Position numbers and translations under genes: made by a program
Notes under the pieces: model-generated
Database searches by the model: none
Seen by the model: only the letters and a program-made list of their open reading frames with translations
Told to the model about the DNA's origin: nothing
Shown: piece by piece, positions 15,210 through 23,521 of the stretch
Position numbering within the stretch: the stretch's first letter is position 1
How the letters are laid out: every line of letters begins with the position of its first letter
NCBI GenBank assembly: GCA_964551635.1
Contig: CAZKDZ010000297.1
Span: 1 to 30,503 of the forward strand
Source of the DNA: JAAXHE01 sp964551635
GTDB taxonomy: Bacteria; Latescibacterota; UBA2968; GCA-2709665
Direction: 5' to 3'
Length of the DNA: 30,503 nucleotides

Positions 15210-17465
15210 ATGCCGGATGCGCTGGTGGTGGTCGAGTCGCCGGCCAAGGCGAGGACGATCAACAAAATACTCGGAAAAGACTTCAAGGTATTGGCCAGCA
15301 TGGGACACGTACGTGACCTGCCCAAGAAGGAACTGGGCATCGACGTCGCGAATGGCTTCAAACCCACGTATCGGACCATCCGAGACCGGAACAAATTCGT
15401 CAGGGAGCTTCGTGCGGCCGCCCGTTCGGCAGGTCGGCTGATTCTTGCGACGGACCCCGACCGCGAGGGGGAAGCCATTGCGTGGCACGTGGCCGAGGCA
15501 CTCAAGCGGGTCAAGGATGCCCAGAGGGTTATGTTCAATGAGATCACGGAACGGGCGGTCAGGGAGGCGGTGGCCAACCCCTCCAGGATCGATCTCAGAA
15601 AGGTGGACGCTCAACAGGCCCGCAGGGTTCTGGATCGCCTCGTGGGGTACAAGGTCAGTCCGCTGCTGTGGAAAACGGTTCACGGCGGTCTGAGCGCCGG
15701 CCGGGTTCAATCCGTAGCGCTCCGCCTGATTTGTGAGCGGGAAGCGGCGATCGACGCGTTCGTCCCGGAAGAATACTGGACTGTCGACGCGAAGGTGAAA
15801 CGGGAGGATACCGTTCCATTCAGGGCGCGTCTGGTCCGGTTCAAGGGCGAAAAGCTGGAGTTGAAGACCCGGGTGGAGGTGGACCATATCCTTCTTGATC
15901 TGCGTGCGGCGGCCTCGGATCCGGGATACCGGATCGCCGGCATAAACCGGCGGGAGCAACGGCGCAATCCGGCGCCGCCGTTCATTACGAGTACGCTGCA
16001 GCAGGAGGCGTCTCGGCGGCTGCGGTTTACCGCACGGAAGACGATGCAGGTGGCCCAGCAGCTTTACGAAGGCGTCGAGGTACAGGGTGGAACGGAAAAC
16101 GTGACCGAAACAACCGGTTTGATAACATACATGAGGACCGACTCCACCCGGTTGGCGAACGACGCGGTTTCTTCGGCGAGAGACTATATCCGGCAGCGGT
16201 TCGGGGAGGCGTATCTTCCGGCCCGGGCAAGAACGTACCGAAAGGGAAAGGGGGCGCAGGATGCGCACGAAGCAATACGCCCCACGGACGCGCAGCGACC
16301 TCCGGAGGTCGTCCAGAACCAACTGACTGACGATCAGGCGAAGCTATATCGCCTGATCTGGGATCGTTTCATCGCCTGTCAGATGGCGTCTGCGGTGTTC
16401 AACCGGACCGCGGTGGATATCCGGGCGGGCGAGTATGAATTACGGGCAACCGGTTCGGAGCTCAAATTTGCCGGATTTACGGCCCTCTATACGGAGGGCA
16501 AGGACGACGAAGCCGAGCAGGCCGAGGCGCGGCTCCCCGATGGATTGAAGCAGGGGGATGTTCTGAAAATGATGTCGCTGCTGCCCGAACAGCATTTCAC
16601 AAAGCCGCCCCCGAGATTCTCCGAAGCCACGCTCGTCAAGGAGCTGGAGTCGCGCGAAATCGGACGACCCAGTACATATGCCCAGATTATCAGCACGCTC
16701 CAGGACAGGGACTATACGACAAGAAACAGCGGCCGGTTCGCGCCAACGGATCTGGGGAGAACCGTCAACGGAATTCTGGTCAAGGCGTTTCCCGATGTTT
16801 TCGACGTGGATTTCACCGCGAGGATGGAAGATGAACTGGATCAGGTCGAAAACGGCGAGGCAGGGTGGGTGAAGGTGGTGGAAGACTTTTACGGACCGTT
16901 CGCCAGGGCTCTGGAAAGGGCGGAAGGGCAGCGAAGAGAGCTGAAGGCGTCCCTCCAGGAGGAGACGGACAGAATCTGCGAGAAGTGCGGACGGATCTTT
17001 GTGATCAAATGGGGTCGAAACGGCCGTTTTCTGGCCTGTTCCGGATTTCCGGAATGCCGCAATACCCACCCGCTCGAAGCATCGGAGCCGGAACCAACGG
17101 ATGAGGTTTGCGAGAAATGCGGATCGGAAATGGCCATTCGTACCGGACGCAATGGACGATTTCTTGCATGCTCCGGGTACCCCGAATGCAGAAATACCCG
17201 GTCGATTTCCACGGGCGTGCCCTGTCCGCAGGAAAAATGCGACGGACAACTCAAGGAACGAAGCAGCCGGCGCGGCAGGACGTTCTTCAGTTGCGGCAAC
17301 TTTCCGGCCTGTACGTATGCGAGTTGGGACCGGCCGTTGAACCGGCCGTGCCCAATGTGCGACGGGCCGTTTCTGGCCGAGCATGCCGGTCGAAACGGCC
17401 GGACTTCCTTCCGGTGCCTGAAGTGCAGGCACAACATGCCGGAAGAGCAGAAGGAAAAGGTGTAG
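15210..17465 (+). CDS. topA: DNA topoisomerase I (type IA) with four zinc ribbons
   Basis: It relaxes negatively supercoiled DNA by cutting one strand through a 5'-phosphotyrosine. The ATG at 15210 follows GGGAGA and gives 751 residues beginning MPDALVVVESPAKA; a TTG at 15198 is a poorer alternative. The Toprim domain has E9 in VVVESPAKA and D82/D84 in TDPDREGEAIAWH. The catalytic tyrosine is Y307 in LITYMRTDSTR. The C-terminus carries four zinc-ribbon units at 17 kb: three of the topA type (CEKCGRIF..., CEKCGSEM..., CPQEKCDG...) and a final CPMCDG...CLKC. Each has two CxxC-like pairs. The gene has its own promoter and is followed 109 bp later by a XerC/D gene. Confidence 0.96.
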   Translation: MPDALVVVESPAKARTINKILGKDFKVLASMGHVRDLPKKELGIDVANGFKPTYRTIRDRNKFVRELRAAARSAGRLILATDPDREGEAIAWHVAEALKRVKDAQRVMFNEITERAVREAVANPSRIDLRKVDAQQARRVLDRLVGYKVSPLLWKTVHGGLSAGRVQSVALRLICEREAAIDAFVPEEYWTVDAKVKREDTVPFRARLVRFKGEKLELKTRVEVDHILLDLRAAASDPGYRIAGINRREQRRNPAPPFITSTLQQEASRRLRFTARKTMQVAQQLYEGVEVQGGTENVTETTGLITYMRTDSTRLANDAVSSARDYIRQRFGEAYLPARARTYRKGKGAQDAHEAIRPTDAQRPPEVVQNQLTDDQAKLYRLIWDRFIACQMASAVFNRTAVDIRAGEYELRATGSELKFAGFTALYTEGKDDEAEQAEARLPDGLKQGDVLKMMSLLPEQHFTKPPPRFSEATLVKELESREIGRPSTYAQIISTLQDRDYTTRNSGRFAPTDLGRTVNGILVKAFPDVFDVDFTARMEDELDQVENGEAGWVKVVEDFYGPFARALERAEGQRRELKASLQEETDRICEKCGRIFVIKWGRNGRFLACSGFPECRNTHPLEASEPEPTDEVCEKCGSEMAIRTGRNGRFLACSGYPECRNTRSISTGVPCPQEKCDGQLKERSSRRGRTFFSCGNFPACTYASWDRPLNRPCPMCDGPFLAEHAGRNGRTSFRCLKCRHNMPEEQKEKV

Positions 17466-17574
17466 GCCGGCTTTCCGGGCCAACTGCGGAATACGAGATT
17501 CGAGCCGGCCCCGCCGACTCGCCCGCGGACACCGATCCCGCGCCAGGAGCATTCTGAAACAAAGGTAGCTGCGA

Positions 17575-18480
17575 ATGCACGTTTTGATCGAGGAGTTTCT
17601 ACGCCATCTCGCCGACGAGCGTCGCCTTTCGCCGCACACGTCGCGTGCCTACCGTACGGACCTGGAACGGTTTCTTTCTTTCCTGCAGGTCCGATCGGGC
17701 TCGGAAGAGCCGGACGTGAGAAGCGTCGCCCGAGAGGACATTCGGGCGTTCCTCGGACATCTCAACGGCGCCGGATTCGGAAGGCGTTCAATCGCACGGA
17801 AGCTGGCGTCGCTGCGGACGTTTCTTTCCTTTCTGTGCCGTCAGGGCCGTTTGAAGAAGAACCCGGCGCTTCAGGTCCGGCCGCCAAGGCAGGAAAAGAC
17901 CCTGCCGGTACATCTGGACGACCGGGAGGTGCGGCGCGTTCTGGAGAATCCGTCGCCGGATTCGGCATTGGGTTTGCGGGACCGGGCGATGCTGGAATTG
18001 TTCTACAGTTCCGGAATCCGTTTGCGCGAACTTGCGGAAATCAACATGGACAGCCTGGACCTCGACAGCGGGACGGTCCGGGTTACGGGGAAGGGCGGCA
18101 GGGAGCGACTCGTGCCCGTTGGAAGGCCCGCCCGGGAGGCCCTTCGCAGGTATCTCGCGCGCCGGCCGGAACTGTTGCCCGGTGATGCGCCCGAGGTTGA
18201 CAGTCGTCGTTTTTTCCTGAGCCGCACCGGCAGGGCGTTGAGCCCAAGCGGGGTTCAGGACCGGGTCGTGGGACATCTCGAACAGGCGACGGGCAGGGGT
18301 CGTCTGGGTCCGCATACTCTGAGGCATACATTCGCCACCCATCTGCTGGACAGGGGCGCCGATCTGAATGCGGTAAAGGAGATGCTTGGGCACGCGAGCC
18401 TGTCGACAACGCAGGTCTATACCCACGTGAGTGTGGAACGGTTGAAAAAGGCCTATCGGCAGGCGCATCCGAGAGCGTAG
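17575..18480 (+). CDS. xerC: Tyrosine recombinase XerC/XerD
   Basis: This site-specific recombinase would resolve chromosome dimers at dif during division. The 301-residue protein has an N-terminal SAM-like core-binding domain (residues about 3-88) and a C-terminal catalytic domain. The full catalytic set is visible: R149 in SGIRLREL, K173 in TGKGGRE, H247 and R250 in HTLRHTFATH, H273 in LGHASL and the nucleophile Y282 in TTQVYTH. Position after topA is typical of XerC in many bacteria, although the trmFO gene often found between them is absent here. XerC versus XerD cannot be separated by reading alone. The gene is not associated with integrase features such as attachment sites or cargo genes. 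The ATG follows AAAGGTAG. Confidence 0.92.
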   Translation: MHVLIEEFLRHLADERRLSPHTSRAYRTDLERFLSFLQVRSGSEEPDVRSVAREDIRAFLGHLNGAGFGRRSIARKLASLRTFLSFLCRQGRLKKNPALQVRPPRQEKTLPVHLDDREVRRVLENPSPDSALGLRDRAMLELFYSSGIRLRELAEINMDSLDLDSGTVRVTGKGGRERLVPVGRPAREALRRYLARRPELLPGDAPEVDSRRFFLSRTGRALSPSGVQDRVVGHLEQATGRGRLGPHTLRHTFATHLLDRGADLNAVKEMLGHASLSTTQVYTHVSVERLKKAYRQAHPRA

Positions 18481-18490
18481 GGACGTGAGA

Positions 18491-20233
18491 ATGGACACGG
18501 AAGCCGGTGGATGGCCATACCGGGTATACCTGTCATTCTCCATCCCGAAAAAGACGGCTCGTGTTCTGATTGGCCTTCTTCCACTTGTCGCGGGAGCATG
18601 CGCCAACCCAAGACCGCCTCCGGGCGGTCCTCCGGACACGACCCCGCCGCGGGTGGTCCAAACAACGCCTTCGGCCGATTCCCTGGGCGTTGGCCCGGAT
18701 ACCCGCATCCGGATCCGGTTCAGCGAATCCATGAACCGGCGATCGGTCACGCGCGCGATTTTCATTTCGCCGCGTTTTCCAACCGATCCGGATTTCAGGT
18801 GGCGCGGACCGGAGCTTGAAATCCGTCCACGCGAGGGCCTCCGCGAGGATCGTACCTACGTTGTATCGGTTGGCGCCGGCAGTTCAGACGAGTCGTCCAA
18901 CCGCATGGAGGCGACCTACAGCTTCGCGTTCTCCACCGGTGACCGGTTGAGCGGTGGTGAAATCCACGGAAGCGTCGTTCTGAAAACCGGGAAGCGGGGA
19001 CAGGTCTACGTATGGGCGTACGATTTGACCGGGACCGCTGACCCCGATCCCGCGGCCGACCCTCCCGTCTATGTAACACAGCCCGGTGACGACGGGACGT
19101 ACCGTTTTGTACGATTGGGGCCCGGACGGTACCGGATATTCGCATTCCAGGATGGAGACCGCGACCAGGCCTATCGTCCCGGCGAGCCCATTGCGGTACC
19201 GCCGGGAGATGTCCCGCTCGGATCAGGCGACGCGGGTGTGCAATTGAGTCTGCTGAAGATGGCGGTGCGTGACAGCGTGCCGCCGCGTTTTGTTTCGGCG
19301 CGGACGCCCGACCGGCGGCGGCTTGCCCTGCGGTTCGACGAACCCGTGAATCTCTCCTCACCGCCCCGCGTTTCCGGGGCCGCCGGAAACCTCGACGTAC
19401 AGGCAATTTACACGGACGCGACGGATTCCAGCCGGGTGTGGCTGGTTACCGGTCCGCAGACTGCGGGCACGGAATACAGGGTCGAACTGGGTGGGATCTC
19501 AGACCGTTTCGGGAATCAGATCCCGACCGGCAAAGCGGCGGCGGTGCGTGGCGAGGGACAGCCCGACCGCCGTACGCCGGTTTCGGTTCGCGTCAATCCT
19601 GAAGTTGGAGCACGGCACGTATCGCAAGACGCGGCGCTGCGAATCGATTTCAACGAGGCGATGTCTGACGATACGAGTCCCGGGCTCTGGGTCGTTTCAG
19701 ACAGCACGGATGCTCCCGAGGGACGAATTTCCTGGCCGCTGCCCAACCGGCTTGCGTTCCGGCCGGTCCATGCCTGGACGCCAGGGAAGTCGTACGTTCT
19801 GCGAGCACGGCCGGACCGGCTCTCGGACGTTTCCGGTAACCCGGCCGAAGGCGAAATCGTGTTCCGGTTTACGGTTGCGACTCCGGAAGACCAGGGTGCG
19901 TTGAGCGGTTCGGTTGTCCCTTCAGATTCGCCCATCGTCGTGCAGGCGCGGCTGCTCTCGGCGCCGCAGGTGACGCATTCGATCACCGTTGCGCCTGGAG
20001 ACTCTTCGTATATTCTGGAAGCGATGCCGCCCGGGCCTTACCGGGTGCTCGCTTTCGGTGACGTCGACGGTACCCGCCTGTGGACGCCGGGCGTGGTCAG
20101 ACCATTCGTTGCCGCCGAGCCTCTGTCTGCCTTGCAAGACACGATTAGCGTCGTCTCCCGATGGGAGACGGCCGTCGAGGAGCCGCTGAACCTGTATGTC
20201 TGGACTTCTTCAGATCTCGAACGGGAGAAATAG
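18491..20233 (+). CDS. SbsA-like Ig-domain lipoprotein
   Basis: A predicted surface or periplasmic lipoprotein. The ATG at 18491 is favoured because AGGGA, straddling the xer stop, lies at proper distance; a GTG at 18485 is too close. Residues about 20-38 form a signal sequence that ends in VAGAC, an imperfect lipobox. It is followed by PPPGGPPDTTPPRVVQTTP, a linker common in FCB-group lipoproteins of this type. An SbsA-type Ig domain (IRFSESMN) begins at once. A carboxypeptidase-regulatory-like module lies in the middle (DGTYRFVRLGPGRYRIFAFQD, read here as DGTYRFVRLG then PGRYRIFAFQD). A second Ig domain (IDFNEAMSD) and a final module follow. Function is probably structural or adhesive. The start lies 10 bases after xer, suggesting read-through. 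Confidence 0.8.
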   Translation: MDTEAGGWPYRVYLSFSIPKKTARVLIGLLPLVAGACANPRPPPGGPPDTTPPRVVQTTPSADSLGVGPDTRIRIRFSESMNRRSVTRAIFISPRFPTDPDFRWRGPELEIRPREGLREDRTYVVSVGAGSSDESSNRMEATYSFAFSTGDRLSGGEIHGSVVLKTGKRGQVYVWAYDLTGTADPDPAADPPVYVTQPGDDGTYRFVRLGPGRYRIFAFQDGDRDQAYRPGEPIAVPPGDVPLGSGDAGVQLSLLKMAVRDSVPPRFVSARTPDRRRLALRFDEPVNLSSPPRVSGAAGNLDVQAIYTDATDSSRVWLVTGPQTAGTEYRVELGGISDRFGNQIPTGKAAAVRGEGQPDRRTPVSVRVNPEVGARHVSQDAALRIDFNEAMSDDTSPGLWVVSDSTDAPEGRISWPLPNRLAFRPVHAWTPGKSYVLRARPDRLSDVSGNPAEGEIVFRFTVATPEDQGALSGSVVPSDSPIVVQARLLSAPQVTHSITVAPGDSSYILEAMPPGPYRVLAFGDVDGTRLWTPGVVRPFVAAEPLSALQDTISVVSRWETAVEEPLNLYVWTSSDLEREK

Positions 20234-20235
20234 CG

Positions 20236-20628
20236 GTGCCTGATGATTCTGAACGTGGCCCTTCCATAAGGAAACATCTGGCGCCTGTCCTGTTGCTGGC
20301 CGTGTTCTGTGTCCTGATGATCTACCGGCTGACGGCGCGGTCCCCGGATGAAAGCGAACGGGCCCGCGCCCGGATGCAACTCGAATTGATCTACGGGCTT
20401 GAGCGCGCCCATCTGAAGGAATTTGGAACTTATCTCCCCGTAGACAGTGAAAAAAACGGTGAGATCCTCAAGCTTATCGACGTGCCCGGCAGGTTCAGGT
20501 ACCGGGTAACGGTGGAAGGGTCGACGTTTGTCGCGGAAGCCCGCGCTGACCTGGACGGTGACGGCCGGCATGAGGTGTGGTACGTGGATCAGGAGACGCC
20601 CGAACCCGTGTTGATACAACAGGACTGA
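20236..20628 (+). CDS. Small membrane-anchored pseudopilin-like protein (130 aa)
   Basis: The family is not certain. The GTG at 20236 has GGGAGA seven bases upstream and lies two bases after the previous stop. A single N-terminal hydrophobic helix (LAPVLLLAVFCVLMIY, about residues 15-30) is followed by an amphipathic helix with RMQLELIYGLERAHLKEFGTY. This spacing of helix, aromatic Tyr and Gly resembles the second half of the type IV pilin helix. The C-terminal part is beta-rich and has a DLDGDGRHE motif, a calcium-binding loop found in many pseudopilins. No prepilin peptidase cleavage site is seen, so pilin assembly is doubtful. It sits between an Ig-lipoprotein and a secreted protease in a tight three-gene run. 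Confidence 0.65.
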   Translation: MPDDSERGPSIRKHLAPVLLLAVFCVLMIYRLTARSPDESERARARMQLELIYGLERAHLKEFGTYLPVDSEKNGEILKLIDVPGRFRYRVTVEGSTFVAEARADLDGDGRHEVWYVDQETPEPVLIQQD

Positions 20629-20631
20629 GCT

Positions 20632-23187
20632 GTGAGACACAATATCGGAAACTGTACGCGTCGATTGTTCGTCCTGCTCGTCGTGACCCTGATGATAGGC
20701 TGCTTTCTGGCTGCCCCCTCGGTTTCCTACGTGTTTCAGATGCACCGTAACAATCAGGGCCAGATTGTCACGGTGCGATGGTCGGCGGGAAAGGCGCGCG
20801 CGATCGAATTCTGGCTCAAGATCGATCAGTTTCCTTTCCTGGACAGACATGTAAGACGCCTGGTAAACGACAGCTTCGCGGCCTGGGAGGAAGTTCCCAT
20901 TTCATTCGCCTCGTTCAGGAGCCGCGGCGTGGGCAATCTGGAAGTGTCAACCACCGACGGAAAAAACGTCATTGCCTTTGACCGGAGCGCCAGTAATTTC
21001 CCGGAACGCGGAGGCGGGGGTGTGATTGCGTTCGCACGGATGAACTGGGACACTCAGGGGCATATTACCGACGTGGACATCGTCTTCAACGGTCGAGACT
21101 ATTCCTATTCTGCGGGAAATCCCGATCAGGAGGGCGGACTGGTGGATATGCAGGATGTGCTGGTCCACGAGATCGGCCACCTGCTGGGCCTTGCCCATTC
21201 TCCGCTGGCAGGGGATCGATCCGTTCGACCGTCGATGTATCCCTTTTACTTCGGAGAGGAACGAACGCTTACGACGGACGACCGTGCGGGGATTGCGGCA
21301 CTGTATCCATCCGCCGAGGCGATTACTTCCACCGGCGCAATTTCCGGGCGGGTGACGCACCGTGAGGGCGCCGGGGCATTCGGCGTGCACGTGGTGGCAT
21401 ATCGCGCGGATACCGGTGAGTTCGCCGCCGGTGTCCTGTCGGGAACAACAGGTGAAAACCGGGGGATCGGCGGAGACGGGGAGTATGAGATCAAGGGTCT
21501 GCCGCCTGGAGAATATCACGTGGGCATCGAACCTGTTGGCGGTTCGGTTACCACGCGGAATTTCAGCGGCATTTACAGCGAATTCGAAACCGGCTTCCCT
21601 GAGGAGTATTACGACAACCGTGCGATCCGGGACGTCGCGGACGTGGTTCGCGTTGCCCCGGGCAGGAGCGTGGCGGAAGTCGACTTTACGCTGGGAACGG
21701 CCCTGCCCGGTTTTCCGGACGTTCAACCGACCGTTCTGCCGAACAACACGCCGAGCCCCGCGGGCCCGTACCGGCTGCACGTCCGCATTCTCGATGAGGA
21801 CCCGATCGTTTTGGTCGAGGCGGACTACCGGATCGACGGCGGACCTGTCCGGACGTTGGTGTTGCAGCCGGAACACGGACAGTTTTATTCCGCCGAGTTT
21901 CCCGGGCGGAAACGCGGAACCGTGTTTACCTACCGATTCCGGGCGCAGGACAGTCAGGGCAATGAAACGGTCTATCCCGCGGGGGAACTGCCCGCTCTCC
22001 GGTTCGAAGTGCTCGCGCTTTCCGGAGAGCCGGTTGTGTACGTGGCGCTTCGGCGTTCGCGGCAGCTTGCCGTGTTCGATACGGGTCTGGACCGTGAAGT
22101 GGCCCGGATACCGCTGGGCGGCGACCCCTTGAGCGCGTTGTTGACGCCCGACGAGAGATACGTATACGTGGCCAACAACGGCGCGGACCGGGACGGTTCG
22201 GAAAACAAGCTGATGGCGATCGATACGGGTACGCATGAAGTCAATGTGATCCGGGTGGGGCGTGAACCACTGGATCTTGCGATGGCCCGAAACGGTTCAC
22301 GCGTGTACGTAAGCAATGCGGCGGAGCAGACGGTATCGGTGGTGGATGTGGGCAGCCTCCGGGAGCGGCGGCGCATATCCACGCCCGTTTCGGGTGCAGG
22401 GGAACAGTCACGGGGCCCATTCGGCATCGCGGTGGACCCGGATGAAAAGTGGTTGTACGCGGCGGACATCGACGGGAATCAGGTGATGGTGGTGGATATC
22501 GAAGCCGGGCAGGTAACGCACCGGATCGACGTGCCGGAATCGCCGCGGTCACTGCTGCTCTCCCCGTCCGGCGACCGCCTCTACGTTTCCAGGTTCGGAC
22601 GCAGCGGCGACGGGGCCGGCGTTTCGGTCATCGACACCGGAACGAAAGAGGTGATCAGCAAGATCGACCAGCCATCCGCCAGCGTATTCCGGCTGGCCCT
22701 CTCGCCTGACGGGAAACGCCTCTATGCCACGGACAGGACCAATGCGCAGGTGCTGGTCATCAACACCGATCTGAATCGCGTCATTCTGAAATGGGCCTCG
22801 CGCGGACGGGAAACGCGCGACGTCGCCGTGTCCGCCGACGGCAAGACCGTCTACGCGGCCAACCAGGACTCGAACGAACTGCTGTTTATCGATGCTGCGT
22901 CGGGGTTCATTCGCAAGACGCTCCCGCTGGAAGACGGGCCCCGGGGTATCGCCGTTCGGGGGCGGCCGGTCTACGAGGATGCTCCCGTTACCGATCCGGG
23001 ACGCGCCGACTTCGACCGGGACGGAATCGTCGGGTTCGGCGATTTCGTGATTTTCGCCAGCAGTTTCGGCGCCGGTTCGGAGGATCCGAATTTCGACGTG
23101 AACCTGGACCTGAACGGCGATGAACAGATCAGCTTCGCGGATTTCATCCTCTTTGCCGCGGTCTTCGGGATGTCCGCGGGAGGGTAG
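20632..23187 (+). CDS. Secreted matrixin-type metalloprotease with beta-propeller and dockerin-like repeats
   Basis: A secreted zinc metalloprotease of the matrixin/astacin-like metzincin group. The signal peptide is at residues about 9-28. The metzincin motif HEIGHLLGLAH has H179, E180, H183 and H189, with the Met-turn M202 in PSMYPF. Residues about 228-350 form a carboxypeptidase-regulatory-like domain. Next is a strand-rich linker module to about 465. A seven-bladed YNCE/surface-layer type beta-propeller runs from about 466 to 775 (repeats of the type VYVANNGAD, VYVSNAAEQT, LYAADIDGNQV). The C-terminus (793-850) holds two dockerin-like calcium loops, DFDRDGIV and DLNGDEQI, each followed by DFxxFAxxFG. 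The GTG start is four bases after the upstream stop. The combination looks like a cell-surface or matrix enzyme. Targets are unknown. Confidence 0.88.
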   Translation: MRHNIGNCTRRLFVLLVVTLMIGCFLAAPSVSYVFQMHRNNQGQIVTVRWSAGKARAIEFWLKIDQFPFLDRHVRRLVNDSFAAWEEVPISFASFRSRGVGNLEVSTTDGKNVIAFDRSASNFPERGGGGVIAFARMNWDTQGHITDVDIVFNGRDYSYSAGNPDQEGGLVDMQDVLVHEIGHLLGLAHSPLAGDRSVRPSMYPFYFGEERTLTTDDRAGIAALYPSAEAITSTGAISGRVTHREGAGAFGVHVVAYRADTGEFAAGVLSGTTGENRGIGGDGEYEIKGLPPGEYHVGIEPVGGSVTTRNFSGIYSEFETGFPEEYYDNRAIRDVADVVRVAPGRSVAEVDFTLGTALPGFPDVQPTVLPNNTPSPAGPYRLHVRILDEDPIVLVEADYRIDGGPVRTLVLQPEHGQFYSAEFPGRKRGTVFTYRFRAQDSQGNETVYPAGELPALRFEVLALSGEPVVYVALRRSRQLAVFDTGLDREVARIPLGGDPLSALLTPDERYVYVANNGADRDGSENKLMAIDTGTHEVNVIRVGREPLDLAMARNGSRVYVSNAAEQTVSVVDVGSLRERRRISTPVSGAGEQSRGPFGIAVDPDEKWLYAADIDGNQVMVVDIEAGQVTHRIDVPESPRSLLLSPSGDRLYVSRFGRSGDGAGVSVIDTGTKEVISKIDQPSASVFRLALSPDGKRLYATDRTNAQVLVINTDLNRVILKWASRGRETRDVAVSADGKTVYAANQDSNELLFIDAASGFIRKTLPLEDGPRGIAVRGRPVYEDAPVTDPGRADFDRDGIVGFGDFVIFASSFGAGSEDPNFDVNLDLNGDEQISFADFILFAAVFGMSAGG

Positions 23188-23302
23188 GGAACAATGCGTG
23201 CCCCTGAGTGAATCCAAAAAAGGCGGAACTCCACGAGTCGGAACGTGAAAGGATGAATATTGTCGAGTGGCCAGTAATGGACTGCTGAGATATCGTAGCG
23301 GA

Positions 23303-23327
23303 CCTCCGGTTTTTTCCGGGGGTTTTT
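23303..23327 (+). terminator. Rho-independent terminator after the metalloprotease gene
   Basis: CCTCCGG (23303-23309) pairs with CCGGGGG (23316-23322) around a six-T loop, with one G-U pair, and is followed by TTTTTGATTTTT. Confidence 0.8.
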
Positions 23328-23417
23328 GATTTTTGTATGACGGTTACCATACTGCTGGTTGCCCGTGAGAGACACAATTGGTATACTATTCGATCAAACT
23401 ATGTTCGCTGGCCATTC

Positions 23418-23453
23418 CCCCTGTGTTCTTGGCTGCTACGACCCTGACAGGGG
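23418..23453. promoter_or_regulatory. Inverted repeat adjacent to the FRG gene promoter
   Basis: CCCCTGT (23418-23424) and ACAGGGG (23447-23453) are perfect inverse complements separated by 22 bases. The right arm ends two bases before the -35 hexamer, a position suited to an operator. A role is inferred only from position. Confidence 0.35.
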
Positions 23454-23455
23454 TG

Positions 23456-23484
23456 TTGACCGGACAGTAGAACCACGTTACGAT
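23456..23484 (+). promoter_or_regulatory. Sigma-70 promoter of the FRG-TPR gene and possible island operon
   Basis: TTGACC (23456-23461), 17 bases, and TACGAT (23479-23484) lie about 38 bases ahead of the start codon. It is the only good promoter seen in front of the five same-strand genes that follow. Confidence 0.6.
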
Positions 23485-23521
23485 CTGATTTGTCAAAGAA
23501 TCGCGGTTTTTGAGAGCGAAT

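Larger units (their letters stand above)
23188..23521. other. Boundary region between the housekeeping part and the AT-richer accessory part
   Basis: This 334-base stretch holds a strong terminator for the upstream operon (23303-23327), an inverted repeat CCCCTGT/ACAGGGG (23418-23424 and 23447-23453) and the promoter of the FRG gene. No coding frame is supported. Base composition shifts from GC-rich to more AT-rich across it, judged by eye. Confidence 0.65.

Noticed and set aside
15144..16322. 392-codon minus frame across topA
   Set aside because: Shadow of topoisomerase I, whose catalytic residues are all in the plus frame.
17575..18480. Considered as a phage or island integrase
   Set aside because: Length, domain layout and place after topA fit chromosomal XerC/D; no attachment-site duplication or cargo genes adjoin it.
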